A model generated the notes under the pieces. The model ran no database searches and was not told the origin of the DNA. It saw nothing but the letters and a program-made list of their open reading frames with translations. The position numbers were made by a program, and so were the translations under genes. From contig CM049322.1 of NCBI GenBank assembly GCA_026874595.1, positions 36,639,840 to 36,703,839 on the forward strand: a stretch of 64,000 nucleotides of DNA, written 5' to 3'. Positions 25,601-37,829 of this stretch are shown in pieces (positions within the stretch are counted from its first letter, which is position 1; each line of letters opens with the position of its first letter). Source of the DNA: Sipunculus nudus. Its lineage: Eukaryota; Annelida; Sipuncula; Golfingiida; Sipunculidae.

Positions 25601-26775
25601 ATGAATTACAAAATATGAAAAAATGTAAACATTGCTGCAACATGCTGTTCCTCAGACAAATGTTTACATGAACTGGGCAATTCTTACATGTTATTATAGG
25701 ATTTTAAGTGATATATGTTGTCACATAATTCAATAAAAGTACAGATGGTTTTACTTTATTTCACAAACTGCTGCAATTATTTTCACGGCATTCCCAGGTT
25801 GTAATAATAGGAACATAATCAGCAAAACCTAGTCAAATGCACTTGAAAATACCTGGTTCTGAAACAATTAAGAGACCTAATTCAGTCTTTCCAATTATCC
25901 TCAGCATAAGAAAGTAGGGTGTGCAATTGATCGACCACTGTCTTGAAACTGTCACTGGAGATATAAATGATTTCTTAAAAACTCTGTAAAAAAAAGCTGC
26001 CATCAGTGTGGCAGAAGTGAGAATTTATATGAATACAAGACTTTTTTTGTTTGAAAAAGAAAAGGTGCTATATGTTTCATGTGATATGACACCCATAGAT
26101 TGTCTGCCTAGGTAATTTGCTCTTGGTCATACAACTGATATAGAGTTATTGGCAAAATGACTGTCATGACCCTAATTTGTCTGGGACATAGACCAGGCGC
26201 ATTCTATGATTATCTTTTATACCAGCATTTTAATGAGCATACACTGTCACTGTTATTTCAAAAACCATCACAACTGCTTTGCATAAACCACGAAATATCT
26301 TCCAGACTCGGAGGGTGATACACCGCAGTGATTCAGTCCGGAATATAGGATTTGATCATTACATCAAGACAAGGACATCCTTATGTTTGGAGTTTGTATG
26401 GTACTAGGCAAATATTTTTTTAATTTTAAACTTTAAAATCAAATAAATACTGTATACTGACACATTTAGATATTTGCCAGTTACATGAACATCTTTTTTA
26501 AGAAGTGTATTCTGAGAATTGAAGGAAACCAGACTTTCTGGAGATTTCAGGGTGAGAAAATATTTTTTTTTCAAAATGATTTAAAAAGTATCTGTACAGC
26601 GAATACTTAATTAAATCCCATCCTTCACACAAAAATGCTTTTGATTTTCTCTAAAAACAATTTGTTTCCTTCTCTGATCCCTCTTGATCCCCACTTCCCC
26701 AGCTTCTTCTTGTTTTCTTTATTTTGTTCTATTATGTTTCTTGTCTTCTCTATTTTACTTTCATTCCTTCCTCTA

Positions 26776-26778
<3 letters not shown>
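25601..26778. other. No recognised gene
   Basis: AT-rich sequence. The segment 26275-26370 is slightly richer in CpG, but no coding or regulatory signal can be defended. Confidence 0.5.

Positions 26779-26779
<1 letters not shown>

Positions 26780-26824
<45 letters not shown>
26780..26824. repeat. (CT)n microsatellite, about 22 units
   Basis: Uninterrupted CT dinucleotides, flanked by TTCCTTCCTCTATCTTT on the left and GTCTCTCTTC on the right. Confidence 0.98.
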
Positions 26825-26832
<8 letters not shown>

Positions 26833-27703
26833 TCTATGTGATTTAACAACTATTTAAGGGTTCTGTGGTTTTAGGATTCTTTGAAGAAGTGTTAAAAAGC
26901 TTACCCTATTCCAACTCTCTCTTTGAATTCAATGCATAATCCATAGATTTCATCAGAATCTATACTTCCATTTTTTCTTTAACTCAGCTGGCTGCTGAAG
27001 TGTTTGTCTTCAGTCTTTGCCATATAGATATCCTTGACCAGCACTAGATGAGATATTGACCTAAGTTCCTTTGATGTTTCAATACTATGTCACAAACTTT
27101 GCCTTTCACAGCAAAGGATAAAGAGGTTCTTCCAAGAAATGAATTATTCACTTTTCACTTATAGACCAAAGAAATAACTCAGAAAAGAAACTCCTTTTGG
27201 TGTGATAATGCCAAAATGTTTACTAAACCTGTGTTAACTTAGTTTTTCATGACGAAAATTTGTCATGGAAAAAAAGTCAAGCTATTAAGGCAAGCTTACA
27301 TGAAAGGGTTTAGCGAACTGACTTTTTCTGAGTTTTCCCTGGCAAACCTTGAAGCTAAAATGGACAAGCAAGCAGAAACTGATAGGTGTGGAATTTTACT
27401 GGTGTAATGTTTTATTTCTGAACACAAGAAAGGTTTCTGTTAACAAGAAATTGCCACGTTAATAATAAAATTAATAATAATGTTTTTTGCAGCTAGCTAC
27501 GCTTTAACAGACCTTAATTGATTCAGTGATCGTTCTGATGCTTATTTCATGAAAAGGCAACTGAACCAATGAAATGGCTCCTGTACACTTGCTCTACGCT
27601 GATGCCGGTGTGACGTTTTGGTCAAAAGTTTAGCTGTATTATCCTGTTCCATTTCTAGTACAAGAGATCTTGTTCAGACAGAAAGTGAACATGCAGTGTA
27701 TTG
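26825..27703. other. No recognised gene
   Basis: AT-rich sequence with no ordered repeat or exon-like segment. Confidence 0.5.
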
Positions 27704-28172
27704 TTAAAGGGCCCAATCACCTATAAAGCATGTTGAATTAACACCAAAATAGCTTCTTCCCTTTGAAATTAATCTGTACCTGCCAAAATATTGCCTTGAA
27801 ACCGTTAGCTTACTGCTGTAAATGAGTGTTAAAAACAGTGGATGGGGCACAATCACAGGTATTAACATAAACACCGCGTGAGGCGGTGTGCATTGCTGGA
27901 CCACAACATGTGACAATCAGGAGATGCACTGACTCACTTGGCCCAAAAATGTAATGCATGTTCCCGCTGGCGTGTTGCGATGCACAATGGGACCTCTGGT
28001 CACATGGCCTTGTTGTGGTAAACAGACTCACGTGGACTGTAAAACAGCTTTATGTGGGGTACTGAGGTGTGCTGGGATGGTTTTGCTAGGAAACTTTTGT
28101 ATCAAGCAAAATTGAACTGATAGTGTGAAAGTATTCTAAGGTATAATATTGCTCCTGATTATGTCCCTTTAA
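27704..28172. mobile_element. 469-bp TTAA-ended element (MITE)
   Basis: The borders are TTAAAGGGCCCAATCA on the left and TGATTATGTCCCTTTAA on the right. These are inverted copies with a few mismatches, and TTAA sits at both outer edges as in piggyBac-type target sites. The length matches the elements at 30134-30600 and 45072-45544 almost exactly, although the interior does not obviously align with them. The interior is CpG-richer than its flanks. Minus-strand frames inside it are taken as chance. Confidence 0.65.
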
Positions 28173-28183
28173 CATTTGCTTCA

Positions 28184-28423
28184 TTGTATTTCATTGGCAG
28201 TTGTGATTTTAGCTCTAACACTTGCAGGCTTAATTGCTCACTATTCATGAAAAAGATGCCAAAGCGACCCGGTGAATTAATCAAGGTCTGTGAAAACATA
28301 GCTAACAGCCACAGACTTGGTAGTATGAAGATGGAAATGGCTGAGGAAATGAACATTAAGGCTTACACTGTCATAAGGGTGCACACTGGAGTAGATGCTG
28401 TGGTTGTCTTAAATAGAAAATGA
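28184..28423 (+). pseudogene. 79-codon open frame, possible exon, unrecognised
   Basis: The frame has a mixed, protein-like composition: KRPGELIKVCENIANSHRLG, MKMEMAEEMN and YTVIRVHTGVDAVVVLNRK, then TGA. ACTTGCAG at about 28229 could be an acceptor placed upstream of the internal MKKMPK. The stop overlaps the palindrome GACCCATGGGTC, a Helitron-like 5' terminus, so the segment would be cut by an insertion if it were ever coding. No domain is recognised. It could be captured host DNA or chance. Confidence 0.25.
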
Positions 28424-28448
28424 CCCATGGGTCAAGATGCTCAGCTGA
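28422..28448 (+). mobile_element. Helitron-like 5' terminus, isolated
   Basis: GACCCATGGGTCAAGATG followed by CTCAGCTGA matches the four other copies of this terminus. No matching 3' hairpin was found within the next few kilobases, so the element is truncated or its end has decayed. Confidence 0.65.
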
Positions 28449-29383
28449 CAAGCATGAGACTTTATGGCCAAACATACACAACTGTTTGTCATATTTAAAT
28501 ATGATAAAGTGGTAACACTGGTGTAAAACAGTGGATTTATTATAATATTTATCAGATCAAATGTGTAGCACAGTTAATGGTAACTTATATTGCAGGGGTG
28601 AACAAAATGCCGCTTTTGTATGAATTTTTTCTCAGAATGGAACTGGCCTTGGTGATGTTTTCCCCGAATCTTGTTTAAACATAAACACTATTAGAGGAAT
28701 GTCTGTTTTTTTATCGGTATTTGTTAATTTCTCTAAAAAGAACACTTTCTTTTTCAAATTTCAACTTTGTTCAAACTGTGAATGAAGACTGGGAATAGAA
28801 CAGATTGACATGTTCTCCATTAAATTTTATGATCCAGATTTATAAATATATATGATGCCCCTGCTGGCCAGCTAACAACATAAACAAAAGGATGACAAAG
28901 AAAGACCAGTCAATTACAGCTCAGCATGGCTGAAAGTAACCTGAGCCAAACAGCAACATTGACAAGACACAGGTGCTAAAATCCTTGTCTTTCTATATGT
29001 ATAGGTAAAGAATAACTTAATAAAACATATTTGAAACATATAAATCCTATCCTTACCTAAAGATTTGCAGTGAATTCAATAATCTGTAATGTCACTAAGG
29101 TATTAATAATAACTAACTATTTATCATTATTGATTATTGTTAGTTGAAATAAGGTCATCAGCAAGTAGCATAGCACTTACATGACCACTTCTAATGACAG
29201 TTCATAAACATGTAAAAACTTATATAACATCATATATATTTGTACCTGTTGAAATGATATGAAGAAACAGCAATGCATATACTTGAGTAAAAATATCACT
29301 GCAATGCAGAGCTCAGCTAGACCTTATCCGCAAACAAGGATTTTCTACTTGATCAAATTTTGCAATAAAGCGTTGTGTGGATG
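28449..29383. other. No recognised gene
   Basis: AT-rich sequence. Nothing called. Confidence 0.5.
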
Positions 29384-29488
29384 GAGGTTGAGTTTTACAA
29401 TAAGGGATAGCTAGAGGTGGAGTTTTATATTATGGGATAGAGGTTGAGTTTTATATTATGGGATAGAGGTTGAGTTTTATATTATGGG
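29384..29488. repeat. 26-bp tandem repeat, about four copies
   Basis: GGATAGAGGTTGAGTTTTAT plus ATTATG repeats with a 26-bp period. The last two units are identical and the first two are diverged. Confidence 0.9.
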
Positions 29489-30133
29489 TGGTTGTTCACC
29501 TGTCTAGCCTACTGACCCCAATTCAACACATAATGAAATAGCTGTCATGCTATTTATCCTGCTAAAGTTTTTCTGAAATGAAGTGCTTCAGATTCCTGTG
29601 ACCTTTTGTCCATTTATCTGCTAAATTTGTCCAATAATTTGTATATGATAACATTATATTAAACACTGACAGCAGGTCATGCCCTAAAACTCTGGGTGAA
29701 ATAGCCAATTTGGCATATTAAGCAAATACTGAAATAGAGTTAAAGCAGCTACAGAGTTCTATAAAACAATCTTTATAAGTATTGTGCCCATTTAATAAAT
29801 AATATCAATAATTGGTTGGGTTTTTACTTATTATTGGTTATTGGTAAACTTTGTTAATTTTTGTGTAATCAATTACAGATGATTATGCATGCACATGAGA
29901 AGATGTTACATATTTGCAAATCAGTATCTTAAATCTGTCAGAAACACCAGGAAGGTGAGAAGCAAAGTGGAGGGAGAGCTCCTGATGAGCATTATAAAAG
30001 TTCTCAATACTGTAACAGTATGATCTATTTATGTTTTCTAAATTTATACTGATAACAATAACTGTTGTCTGCTGATAGAATTACCAAATACCAAAGTACA
30101 TGTATGTCAGTGCTGTCAGAGTGGTAAGGTGCC
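29489..30133. other. No recognised gene
   Basis: AT-rich sequence. Nothing called. Confidence 0.5.
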
Positions 30134-30600
30134 TTAAAGGGGCCCATTCACCTATCTGACCACTATCAACTAAAGGTGAATCCCTTGGAGCTTTTATAAA
30201 AAATAACCAGAAACCGGAATATCACCATACACAGGCTGCTTGTTTTGTTTATATCAGCGTCTTTATATGTGAGGGCCTGCTAAAATAATCAAAACAAATT
30301 CAGCAAGGCATCTGGCAGAAAGCCAGATAAGCCAGAGCTTGCAAATGAGTTTTGCAACAAGTGACCTTTCTACCACCACATATATGCAACCTACCACCTT
30401 AGGTTACATGTTTTTCCTGTCTGTCAACATTGCTGTGTTCACAAAAATGCTGTTGATAAACAAGTTCATAGATCCTTCACTGAGACCTTATAAGAATTTT
30501 TCAAAACCAGAATTAACCTTAGTTCCTTAATACATACAAAGAGGAAGCCAGAAATCACATAAATTCTTTTTCCCAAAAGTAGGTGAATGGGCAACTTTAA
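30134..30600. mobile_element. 467-bp TTAA-ended MITE, copy A
   Basis: The left end TTAAAGGGGCCCATTCACCT and the right end AGGTGAATGGGCAACTTTAA are inverted repeats matching at about 19 of 21 positions, with TTAA at both outer edges. The interior aligns in inverted orientation with 45072-45544, for example in the phrase ACTAAAGGTGAATCCCTT. TTAA ends suggest mobilisation by a piggyBac-type transposase, but that is inference from the borders only. Confidence 0.85.
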
Positions 30601-32820
30601 ATGTTGAAAATTTAACAAATAATGCTAAATAATCAATTGATAACCACTCATCCTTTGCTTTTATATTTCAATCAACATACAAGATTTAAAGAGCCCCCTA
30701 GAGTGCGTTGAACACGCAACAAATATAACCTAGTGTTTTGCACTCGATCAGGACACATGAAAAGTCCATCGGGACATCATATCTACCTGACCAATTGTAT
30801 GAAAGTTGTAACCAAGCCATGTAATGCTGGGTCTGAAATGTCTGCTTTGTCCTACATGGGTCGTTGTTTTTTTCCAAAGCACATACTAACCCAGTTTGAA
30901 AATGACGAAATAGCTGTTCAAAATGCTGAAGTTTATGGTAAATGCAGATAATCCTGTCTTACACCCGGTTCTGTTTTTACCATACAAGATTCAAAGTCAC
31001 AACAAATATGTCAGATGCATGGTTTTCCAGCGGAGTTAAATAAAAAAAGACACCTTTGATTGGTATGTTTAATTCTTACTACAAGTCGAGAATGGTCTTT
31101 TAACAAACTATTACTAATGCTTTTTATTATTGAGGTATATATGCCTAAAATAAAGCTGTACATAGAATGAAGAGACAAATTGTACATGTAATATTTGCCT
31201 AGGATCACCTGGAAAAGGTGAGTATATATGACCCAGTGTCATCTGACTTGGGATACAGAGCAGTTTGGAATTTATATGAATGCCAACTTTCCTTGGTGTC
31301 ACTGCGTGGAAAGTGTTGGAAATTTTCCATGGAAAGAAGGGAAAATTTACAGCTGGAAAATTACCCCCCGTGTCTTTAAATGGGGGAACACAGAACAGGG
31401 AGCAGTGTGTGTGTGTGTATTTGTGTGGAGGGGGGGGGATTATGAACAACTGCATCAAGCATGGTGTCCTGAGTCCAGGAAAAGACCCCCCACTCTCACT
31501 GGATAAAGGAAACCCCTGTTCTATCACACAATACATGACAATTAGATTTTATTTAGAAAGCAGCTTGAGCAATGAAATAACAATTAAATAAAAATTAATT
31601 TTATTCATAACAATTATTTTCTACTTTCCAGAAAAGTTGTGTTTATTGTCCACCTAATTGGGATCTCATGATTAATTTGCTTTATTAATTAAGGAACCAA
31701 CCTAATTAGAATCCTATCTCTGGCTTATTGTGAAATACATTTGAGGATTTAATTCAATCAGAACACATTCATTACCATTGTAAATACCACTTACTGCTCC
31801 ACCAACATCATTAATATCACATTATTTACTAACATATACATCATTTCTCAACACTATTTGAGACAAAAAATTGACAAAATAAAAAAAAACTACAATTTAA
31901 TAATCTAATTTTTATATTACTTCTGTTCATTAGCTAAAAATACATAATATTTAGCAAATTTTATGTATTCATATTTCAGTCAATGGAAATGGACTTAAAT
32001 CAATCAGTGTGATTATTGATTACTCTGACAAATATGTATACAATTATCAAAGACACAGATATCATTAATATAAAAATAGGCATAATCAATTTAATTAATA
32101 TCAGTTATAAACAATGTCTTCATAAACTATTACAGCAAATGGTATATTTTACACTTTGTTTAATATTTTAATCTTTATCCCATTAATTAAGACAATGGTT
32201 TAATTATTCCATTATGCTATATATTCCTGTATTTGACACACCAGGAAACATGAATGATATCATCAATTGTTCTCAGGAATTGTTAAACTCTCCAGGGATC
32301 ATGAATGTCTTAAAATAGCATAAAAATTGACATTTTGTTAAATAACTCCATTAAAATTAAGAAGTTTAAGAAACTTAAGAATAGTCATTTGCATTTGAGA
32401 TATATCTGGCTCAGCATTTAATATTACCATCATAATTATCAACTGATCTAGATTATTAGACATATCTGCTTCATTTTATAATTATTATGTAGCATTATAA
32501 CAAAAATATGTTCATTCCAATTTGCCATATATGATGAAAGTCTTCACTTGTCTATATAATCATAGGTCAAGCTTCATTATGTGTCAGAATGATCAGCTTG
32601 CTGCTTCATAATTAGCTTATAACACAAAGGATAATTGATTAATGCACCAGTTTGAAATCTGAATAAATAATATCTCATCATTCAACAATGTTGTTCAGAT
32701 AAGTGATTAACTGTATATGCAGGATCCATTAGTTTTGAACTGAATAACATGTTGACAGGTAAATGAGTATAAATTAATAAAAGTGTCTTTGTGAAGGTCA
32801 GAGAAAGAAAGCCATAGTCA
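30601..32820. other. AT-rich DNA, no supported gene
   Basis: Open frames at 30733-30951 (+), 31114-31536 (-) and 31228-31591 (+, two frames) overlap on both strands and show no splice context. A short GT run and a G9 run are at 31405-31438. From about 31560 to 32760 the DNA is extremely AT-rich and featureless. Confidence 0.5.
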
Positions 32821-33245
32821 ATGTCTGAATCATAGTCACAAGAGTCACAACAGAATCACAGTCAGAGCCACAGTCATACAAGTAATCAAGAAAAAGTCAC
32901 AAATGGTCACAGTCAGAGTCACAGTCATAATCTAAAGAGACATCTTCAGAGTTAAAGTAACAGTCAGATCAGTCACTTGAGTCACAAGAGTCATGGGCAA
33001 AGGCAGAGCCATAAGAGAGAAAAGAAGTCACAATTAGTATCAAAAGAGTCACAATCAGAGTACAAATTGTCAGTCACACTTTGTCACAATTAAGAGTCAC
33101 ATCCACAATGAGAGTCACAAACTGCACAGTCAGAAACTGCATTCACAAATTGCCACAGTCACAAATTGTCACAATCAGAGTCATATAAATCACAGTCAGA
33201 GTTAAGTGACAGTCACAAGAGTCACAGTCAGATCCACCAGCGAGG
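32821..33245. repeat. Degenerate AGTCACA minisatellite
   Basis: Words such as AGTCACAGTCAGAGTCACAG and CACAAATTGTCACAATCAGA recur irregularly for about 420 bases. The basic word is six to seven bases (AGTCAC/A). Divergence between units is high. Confidence 0.85.
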
Positions 33246-33300
33246 TCACAGTTAAACTCTGAATCTGATCATGATCTTTCTATAGAAAGGCCACTGCATG

Positions 33301-33416
33301 TACTGTGAAACCTCACTGACACGTTGGATTTGTGTTAATTAATGGACCAAAATAAGTGGTCTCTTTAGTGAGGTGATCAAGATAGTGGAATGGTCATCAT
33401 TTGAGATTTCACTATA
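33301..33416. mobile_element. pogo/Tc1-like MITE, about 116 bp
   Basis: The left end TACTGTGAAACCTC and the right end GAGATTTCACTATA are inverted repeats with three mismatches. The CAGTRAAACCTC-type end and the TA-rich borders are like Tigger/pogo-derived MITEs. The same end type occurs at 46840-46946. Confidence 0.75.
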
Positions 33417-34702
33417 TATATACAGCAAGATATTAAAGTAAAATCTAACATCACTGAATTAATTCTTATATGACACAGACAACAACAATATACCAGCTTG
33501 ACCAGGAAATGCAATAATCATGATATTAACATTTGTATAAATTCTGTCTCATTCATGGAAGGCAACACAATTAAGCAAACCACAAATGAGACAAAAAATA
33601 TATACTTTGACTCATAACATCATCTGTGTTCCATGATCCACACATTGAGACTTGTATTCCAAAGTGAGGCTGATTAAATATCTGATGTTCACCTGATAAA
33701 AGTTAACATAAATATCCCCGTGTGTCAGATTGCTTGATTGTGTTAATACACCCTGGCAACGGTGTGTTGGAGATTCACAAAAAAATACCCAACTCTCATA
33801 AAGCATGAGCCTGGCCTATTACACCGCAGTAACTGAATTAGTAAATTGAATTTGCCAGCAACGTTCGCGAATCTCCTATCAACAAGGCAGCATAGGTCGC
33901 AGGAGAAACTGAGGTCAATACAAACATTGTGTATAGGTAAAAAAAAAATTTCAATGATTTGTTTCAGAATCAATGACAGTGTCTACAATAGGCGTAACAA
34001 AACTGGCAGGAGAAAAAACAAAAACTATTAAGATGACAAAGGGGCAGTTTCCGGCAATATAATGTTGCAGGCTTACAGCTTGGATTATACATGCTACGAA
34101 GCATAAGCTGGTATTAGATATACCTAAAATCAATACAATTATATCAATATCTTAAAATGATGCTACAGTTTATTGTTTATCAAGTGTGGGTTTATATACA
34201 TACATACATAAAAAGCACTAAAAATGATAATACCTTGATTGCATTTTTTTTTATTTGAAACATTTTAAAGAAACTTGGGCTTGAAAACCAGAAAACTATT
34301 CAGTAGTAATTTTTATATGGGCATAAAATTTAGTTTATTAAAAGACATCAAAACTATTCCTCATAATAATAAAAGTTATCACCCTCCCCATATCCTACCC
34401 AATCTCCCCTTTCACACTAGACAGCAAATCTGTACACAGAAAGAAATTTCATGATATTTTCAAACTATGATTACAACTCTATCCAGTGTACAAATTAGAA
34501 ATATATAGATATTTTCAGAATATAACACTTTAATAAAACCCCCAAATATCTCCATAAAAGTTTCTGCACATATTAGGCCATAAAAGTTATAATGTATATC
34601 CCTTTGTTTAATTTTATTATGCATTTCGGGTTGCTATTTATTACCTTTTTTAAGGAAATAGTTTTTCTTTTATGATTTAGACATATTTTATCATCGCAAG
34701 CA
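33417..34702. other. No supported gene
   Basis: Frames on both strands between 33612 and 34133 are short and overlap one another. CpG is slightly raised near 33860-33900, followed by TATAG/GTAAAA, a possible but unsupported donor. Four TACA repeats lie near 34195. Confidence 0.45.
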
Positions 34703-34938
34703 ATGGCTCTTTTGGGACAAACAGACAGATTAATCTCACCATCCAATGATGTGCTGGAAAAGTATGTCCCCCCTGATATTCGGTCCTGGATATTTGGTTT
34801 TCATATTTTTCCTCTGGGAGACAGACACAGCGGTTGTGTTAGTGAAACAAAAGAGAACAAAAATAAAACATGCCATGAGCAAATCGGAATGACTACGCTC
34901 CGAACTCATGAGTGCCATGGATGGTACATTGTTTACAG
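34703..34938 (+). CDS. Candidate initial exon (plus-strand reading), unrecognised
   Basis: ATG at 34703 has a G at -3 and at +4 (AAGCAATGG). It opens a frame beginning MALLGQTDRLISPSNDVLEK and continuing with mixed composition to THECHGWYIVYR. TTTACAG/GTGACA at 34938/34939 is a reasonable splice donor one base short of a codon boundary, before the in-frame TGA at 34940. The segment is less AT-rich than its flanks. I recognise no family. The competing minus-strand exon over the same bases means at most one of the two is real. Confidence 0.2.
34740..34876 (-). CDS. Candidate initial exon with signal-peptide-like start (minus-strand reading)
   Basis: On the minus strand an ATG at 34876 opens MACFIFVLFCFTNTTAVSVS. 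This is a short hydrophobic core (FIFVLFCF) followed by a small-residue AVS/VS site, like a secretory signal peptide but without a basic residue near the start. A further 25 or so residues follow up to GGATG/GTGAGA, a strong-looking donor at 34740/34739, two bases before an in-frame TGA. If real, this is the first coding exon of a secreted or membrane protein continuing toward lower coordinates. No acceptor partner was identified. It conflicts with the plus-strand reading of the same segment. Confidence 0.2.
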
Positions 34939-34942
34939 GTGA

Positions 34943-36584
34943 CAGAGAGTCCATTCTGTCCCCCCAATGCATCATACAGTCACATGATTGCTTACTTAAT
35001 TGTACCATATATCAAAAGCTGAAAAAGTGGATCATTTGCTGCTGCTTTTTTCAGAATATTTTTGTCGAGTGAAATATAGGAAATTTATAATTTCCTCCAG
35101 GACCAGTGACAGCCTGAAATGACCAGCTCAGGTTTGGAAAATAAATTGAGTGGCATCTGAGGTATATTTTTGAGATGATTATGGGCACATACAGGGCAAT
35201 TTCAGGGTTCAAAAAACAGACACATAATAAGTACATGCTAAGTGTAAATAAACTTCTAAAGATGGAACTGAGCTTTGAGTGCAGAAAAAAACACATTTTA
35301 CAACCCAGCTTTTGGCATTTAATATGGGACATTTGTAATAAAAAAGTACATTTCCATGGTCACAGATATCAGAAATAAAATACAGGGATCTTTAAGAAAA
35401 TTTGAGAATTGATAGAAATATATGGAAGAAAGTGTAAAGAAAAAGCATTTAATACACTTTATACTTAGTCTATCATATATTGTAGAGAACAATATAGTAA
35501 TATGAGCATATGGACACAAATAAATACAATTTGTCCTTGAAGAAAAAAAATTATAATCTTTTATTAATCTTTATATAATCCAAGCCTAAAAAAGTCTTAT
35601 TTTGAGATGATCCATATTTTTTTTAAACATGAGACATAAACTACATGTACTTTTTAAAGTTTAATGCCAATGGCCACCTAATGTACAGTTTATTAAAGTT
35701 ATGGAACACATAAATCATGTGCAGCATCAGACATGGGAGCAATATTTTTTTTTCAGATTTAGAGATTCAATAAAAGAAAAAAAGACCTCAGTAAAAATGT
35801 AAGTACATGATAAATTTCTACATCAAAATTCTCATTGCCCTTATATCATCTCAGGTCTATCTATTCAGATTTTTTTTAAACCAGTAACTTTTATAATACC
35901 TGGGTTTTTTAATTAAGGTTATAATTATGGTTATATATTTATGGTTGTTCCTTTATGAACCTTTTTTTACTGTATGTGTTTTATATACCTTCCATGCAAT
36001 AAATAAAATCATATTTATCTTTCATATAAAGGGAAATCAGTGATGCTTTTAATCTAACAGATATATTCTGAATCAATTTGAAAAGAACAGGATCTTCAAT
36101 ATATCTCTGAGAAGTTTTATTGAGGAGCAAAAAGGTTTCATATACATGATATATGTAGGCATTTTATCCACCTTTTATCATTCTGACCTTAATTAATTTA
36201 TCTTCCCCAGCTGAAACATGTCATTATTATCTCAACTGCTCACTTCATTCAGAATACCCACACCATCTTAATTTTTGTCTGCAATATCAAGTGATCTATA
36301 CTCTTGTAACAATGATTTCACATTCTACCTTTTCTATGAAGAACTATCCAATATTTTACCTTTCTGTTTTATACATTCCAATGTTCACTTTTTTCCTGCC
36401 ATGAAACCTACCATTAAGTGCCTATCCAGGCTCAGCCTTTCCACTGAAAGCCATGCCACTTTCTGCCTTCCTTGCAAGCAGGAATTGTTAAAAACTGAGC
36501 TTTTTATAATCTCATTCTTTGCATCCTTTTATACCACTTTTCACTGGTTATCTTTCCAATATGCACTTTGCCCAACTTGTAAAT
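34943..36584. other. AT-rich DNA, no recognised gene
   Basis: Frames at 35051-35332 (-), 35175-35378 (+) and 36275-36778 (+) are open but lysine-, phenylalanine- and isoleucine-heavy, as expected of AT-rich non-coding sequence. The last of these runs into the following minisatellite. Confidence 0.5.
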
Positions 36585-37190
36585 CCTTGCCTTTCCATAT
36601 TACAAACACTGCTGTTCTTGGAGTTACCATTACCAACCTTGCCTGGCATTGCATTTCCATTGCAAACCCTGCCTTTTTTGCCTTTCCATTACAAAACCGT
36701 ACCCTTTTTTGCTTTCCTATCATAAATACTACCATTCTTTGTCTTTATATTACTATGACAAAAATGCCATTTTACTGATTTTCCATTACAAGCCTTATGA
36801 TTCTTTAATTTTCTGTTACAAACCTTCCCTTTCTTTACCTTAAATTTCTATTACAAACCTATCCATTCTTCTTTTTTCTTTTCTGTTACAAACCTTGCCA
36901 TTCTTTATCTTAAACTTCCATTACAAACCTATCCATTCATTTCTTTTTTGTTACAAACCTTGCCATTCTTTACCTTTCTATTACAAACCTTTCCATTCTT
37001 TGCTTTTCTGGTACAAACCTTGTCATTCTTAGCTGTCCTATAACCATCTTGTCTTATGGTCCTTCAATCACAAATATTGCCATTATATATAATATACCAT
37101 CCTCTTACAATGAAATCTTGCCATTTCTTGCCTTTTTATATGATTCTCTGCCTTTCCATTACAATTCTTTGCCTTTCCATAACCACAAAA
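36585..37190. repeat. 30-bp minisatellite (TTACAAACCTTGCCATTCTT-like)
   Basis: The unit ATTACAAACCTTTCCATTCT plus TTGCTTTTCT repeats with a period close to 30 bp, at least eight clear times between about 36650 and 37060, with looser copies on both sides. Units vary at several positions. The plus-strand frame 36275-36778 is open partly because of this repeat. Confidence 0.88.
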
Positions 37191-37517
37191 TTAAGAATCC
37201 CTAGCTGACAATCAACATTAGTGATGAAGTTATGAAAATTATAACTAGGTCTGCTAGGCTTGTCAAAACATCAGGATGGTTGTAGGAATTCAATCATTTC
37301 CCATATCCCAGGCCATTTTATGAGCTGGGTGTTTGTGTTTTTACTCTTCTGCTCTTCAACTTGTGACTGTGTGATTTGTCATGAAACTGTGCTTGAGGTA
37401 CATGCATCTGTGATGTGTTGTAATAAACACTTTAAAACTCTTTGATGATCAGACGATAAAACCTAAAAATAGGATTAGCAACTATTAAAGAATATATGGG
37501 TACACTCAAAGTACTAA
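37191..37517. other. No recognised feature
   Basis: AT-rich sequence. A 61-codon open frame at 37260-37445 has no support. Confidence 0.45.
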
Positions 37518-37620
37518 TAAAAATCTGGTTTGTTTGAGCACAAATCACAACATTATGGAGATAGAGAATATGTATTTACATAACTTTAATCTCAAGCATT
37601 TCAAGTAGATAGTAGAAAGG
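37518..37620 (+). repeat. Dispersed ~100-bp repeat, copy 1
   Basis: ATCTGGTTTGTTTGAGCACA, followed by CAACATTATGGAGATA and CATTTCAAGTAGATAG, is repeated at 40190-40290 in the same orientation with about 80-85% similarity by eye. The two copies bracket the Helitron-like arrays between them. Confidence 0.8.
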
Positions 37621-37829
37621 TACCCTCAAAGTTCTAACAAGGCCTTCAGGCCTAATATGGACCTGTGCAATGGGATATACATCAGGTATAATCTTCCATG
37701 CTGGACCATATTACTTTTTAAGAGTATGTGTGACATGTATATGTAAAATGCAAGTACTAAACATTTTGAACCCAAGTATAAGCATATTTACACAAACATC
37801 ACTCCTGAAATACTGGTTTTGTTGTATAC
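37621..37829. other. No recognised feature
   Basis: AT-rich linker between the 100-bp repeat and the 128-bp array. Confidence 0.5.

Noticed and set aside
26625-26849. Arg-Glu-rich (-) and Ser-Leu-rich (+) frames
   Set aside because: Translations of the (CT)n microsatellite.
30339-30530. Frame sharing FATSDLST and MQPTT with 45221-45403
   Set aside because: The two loci are copies of the same MITE in opposite orientation. The shared peptide follows from shared DNA, and no sign of purifying selection can be seen.
30733-30951. 72-codon plus-strand frame
   Set aside because: Mixed composition but no acceptor, donor or recognisable motif. Kept only as an uncalled frame.
31114-31591. Overlapping frames of 92-140 codons on both strands
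   Set aside because: Three frames over the same bases cannot all be real. None has a motif, and GT and G runs contribute to the openness.
36275-36778. 167-codon plus-strand frame
   Set aside because: It runs into the 30-bp TTACAAACC minisatellite. The residues are phenylalanine-, leucine- and isoleucine-heavy, as expected from T-rich repeat DNA, and no start context or splice site supports it.
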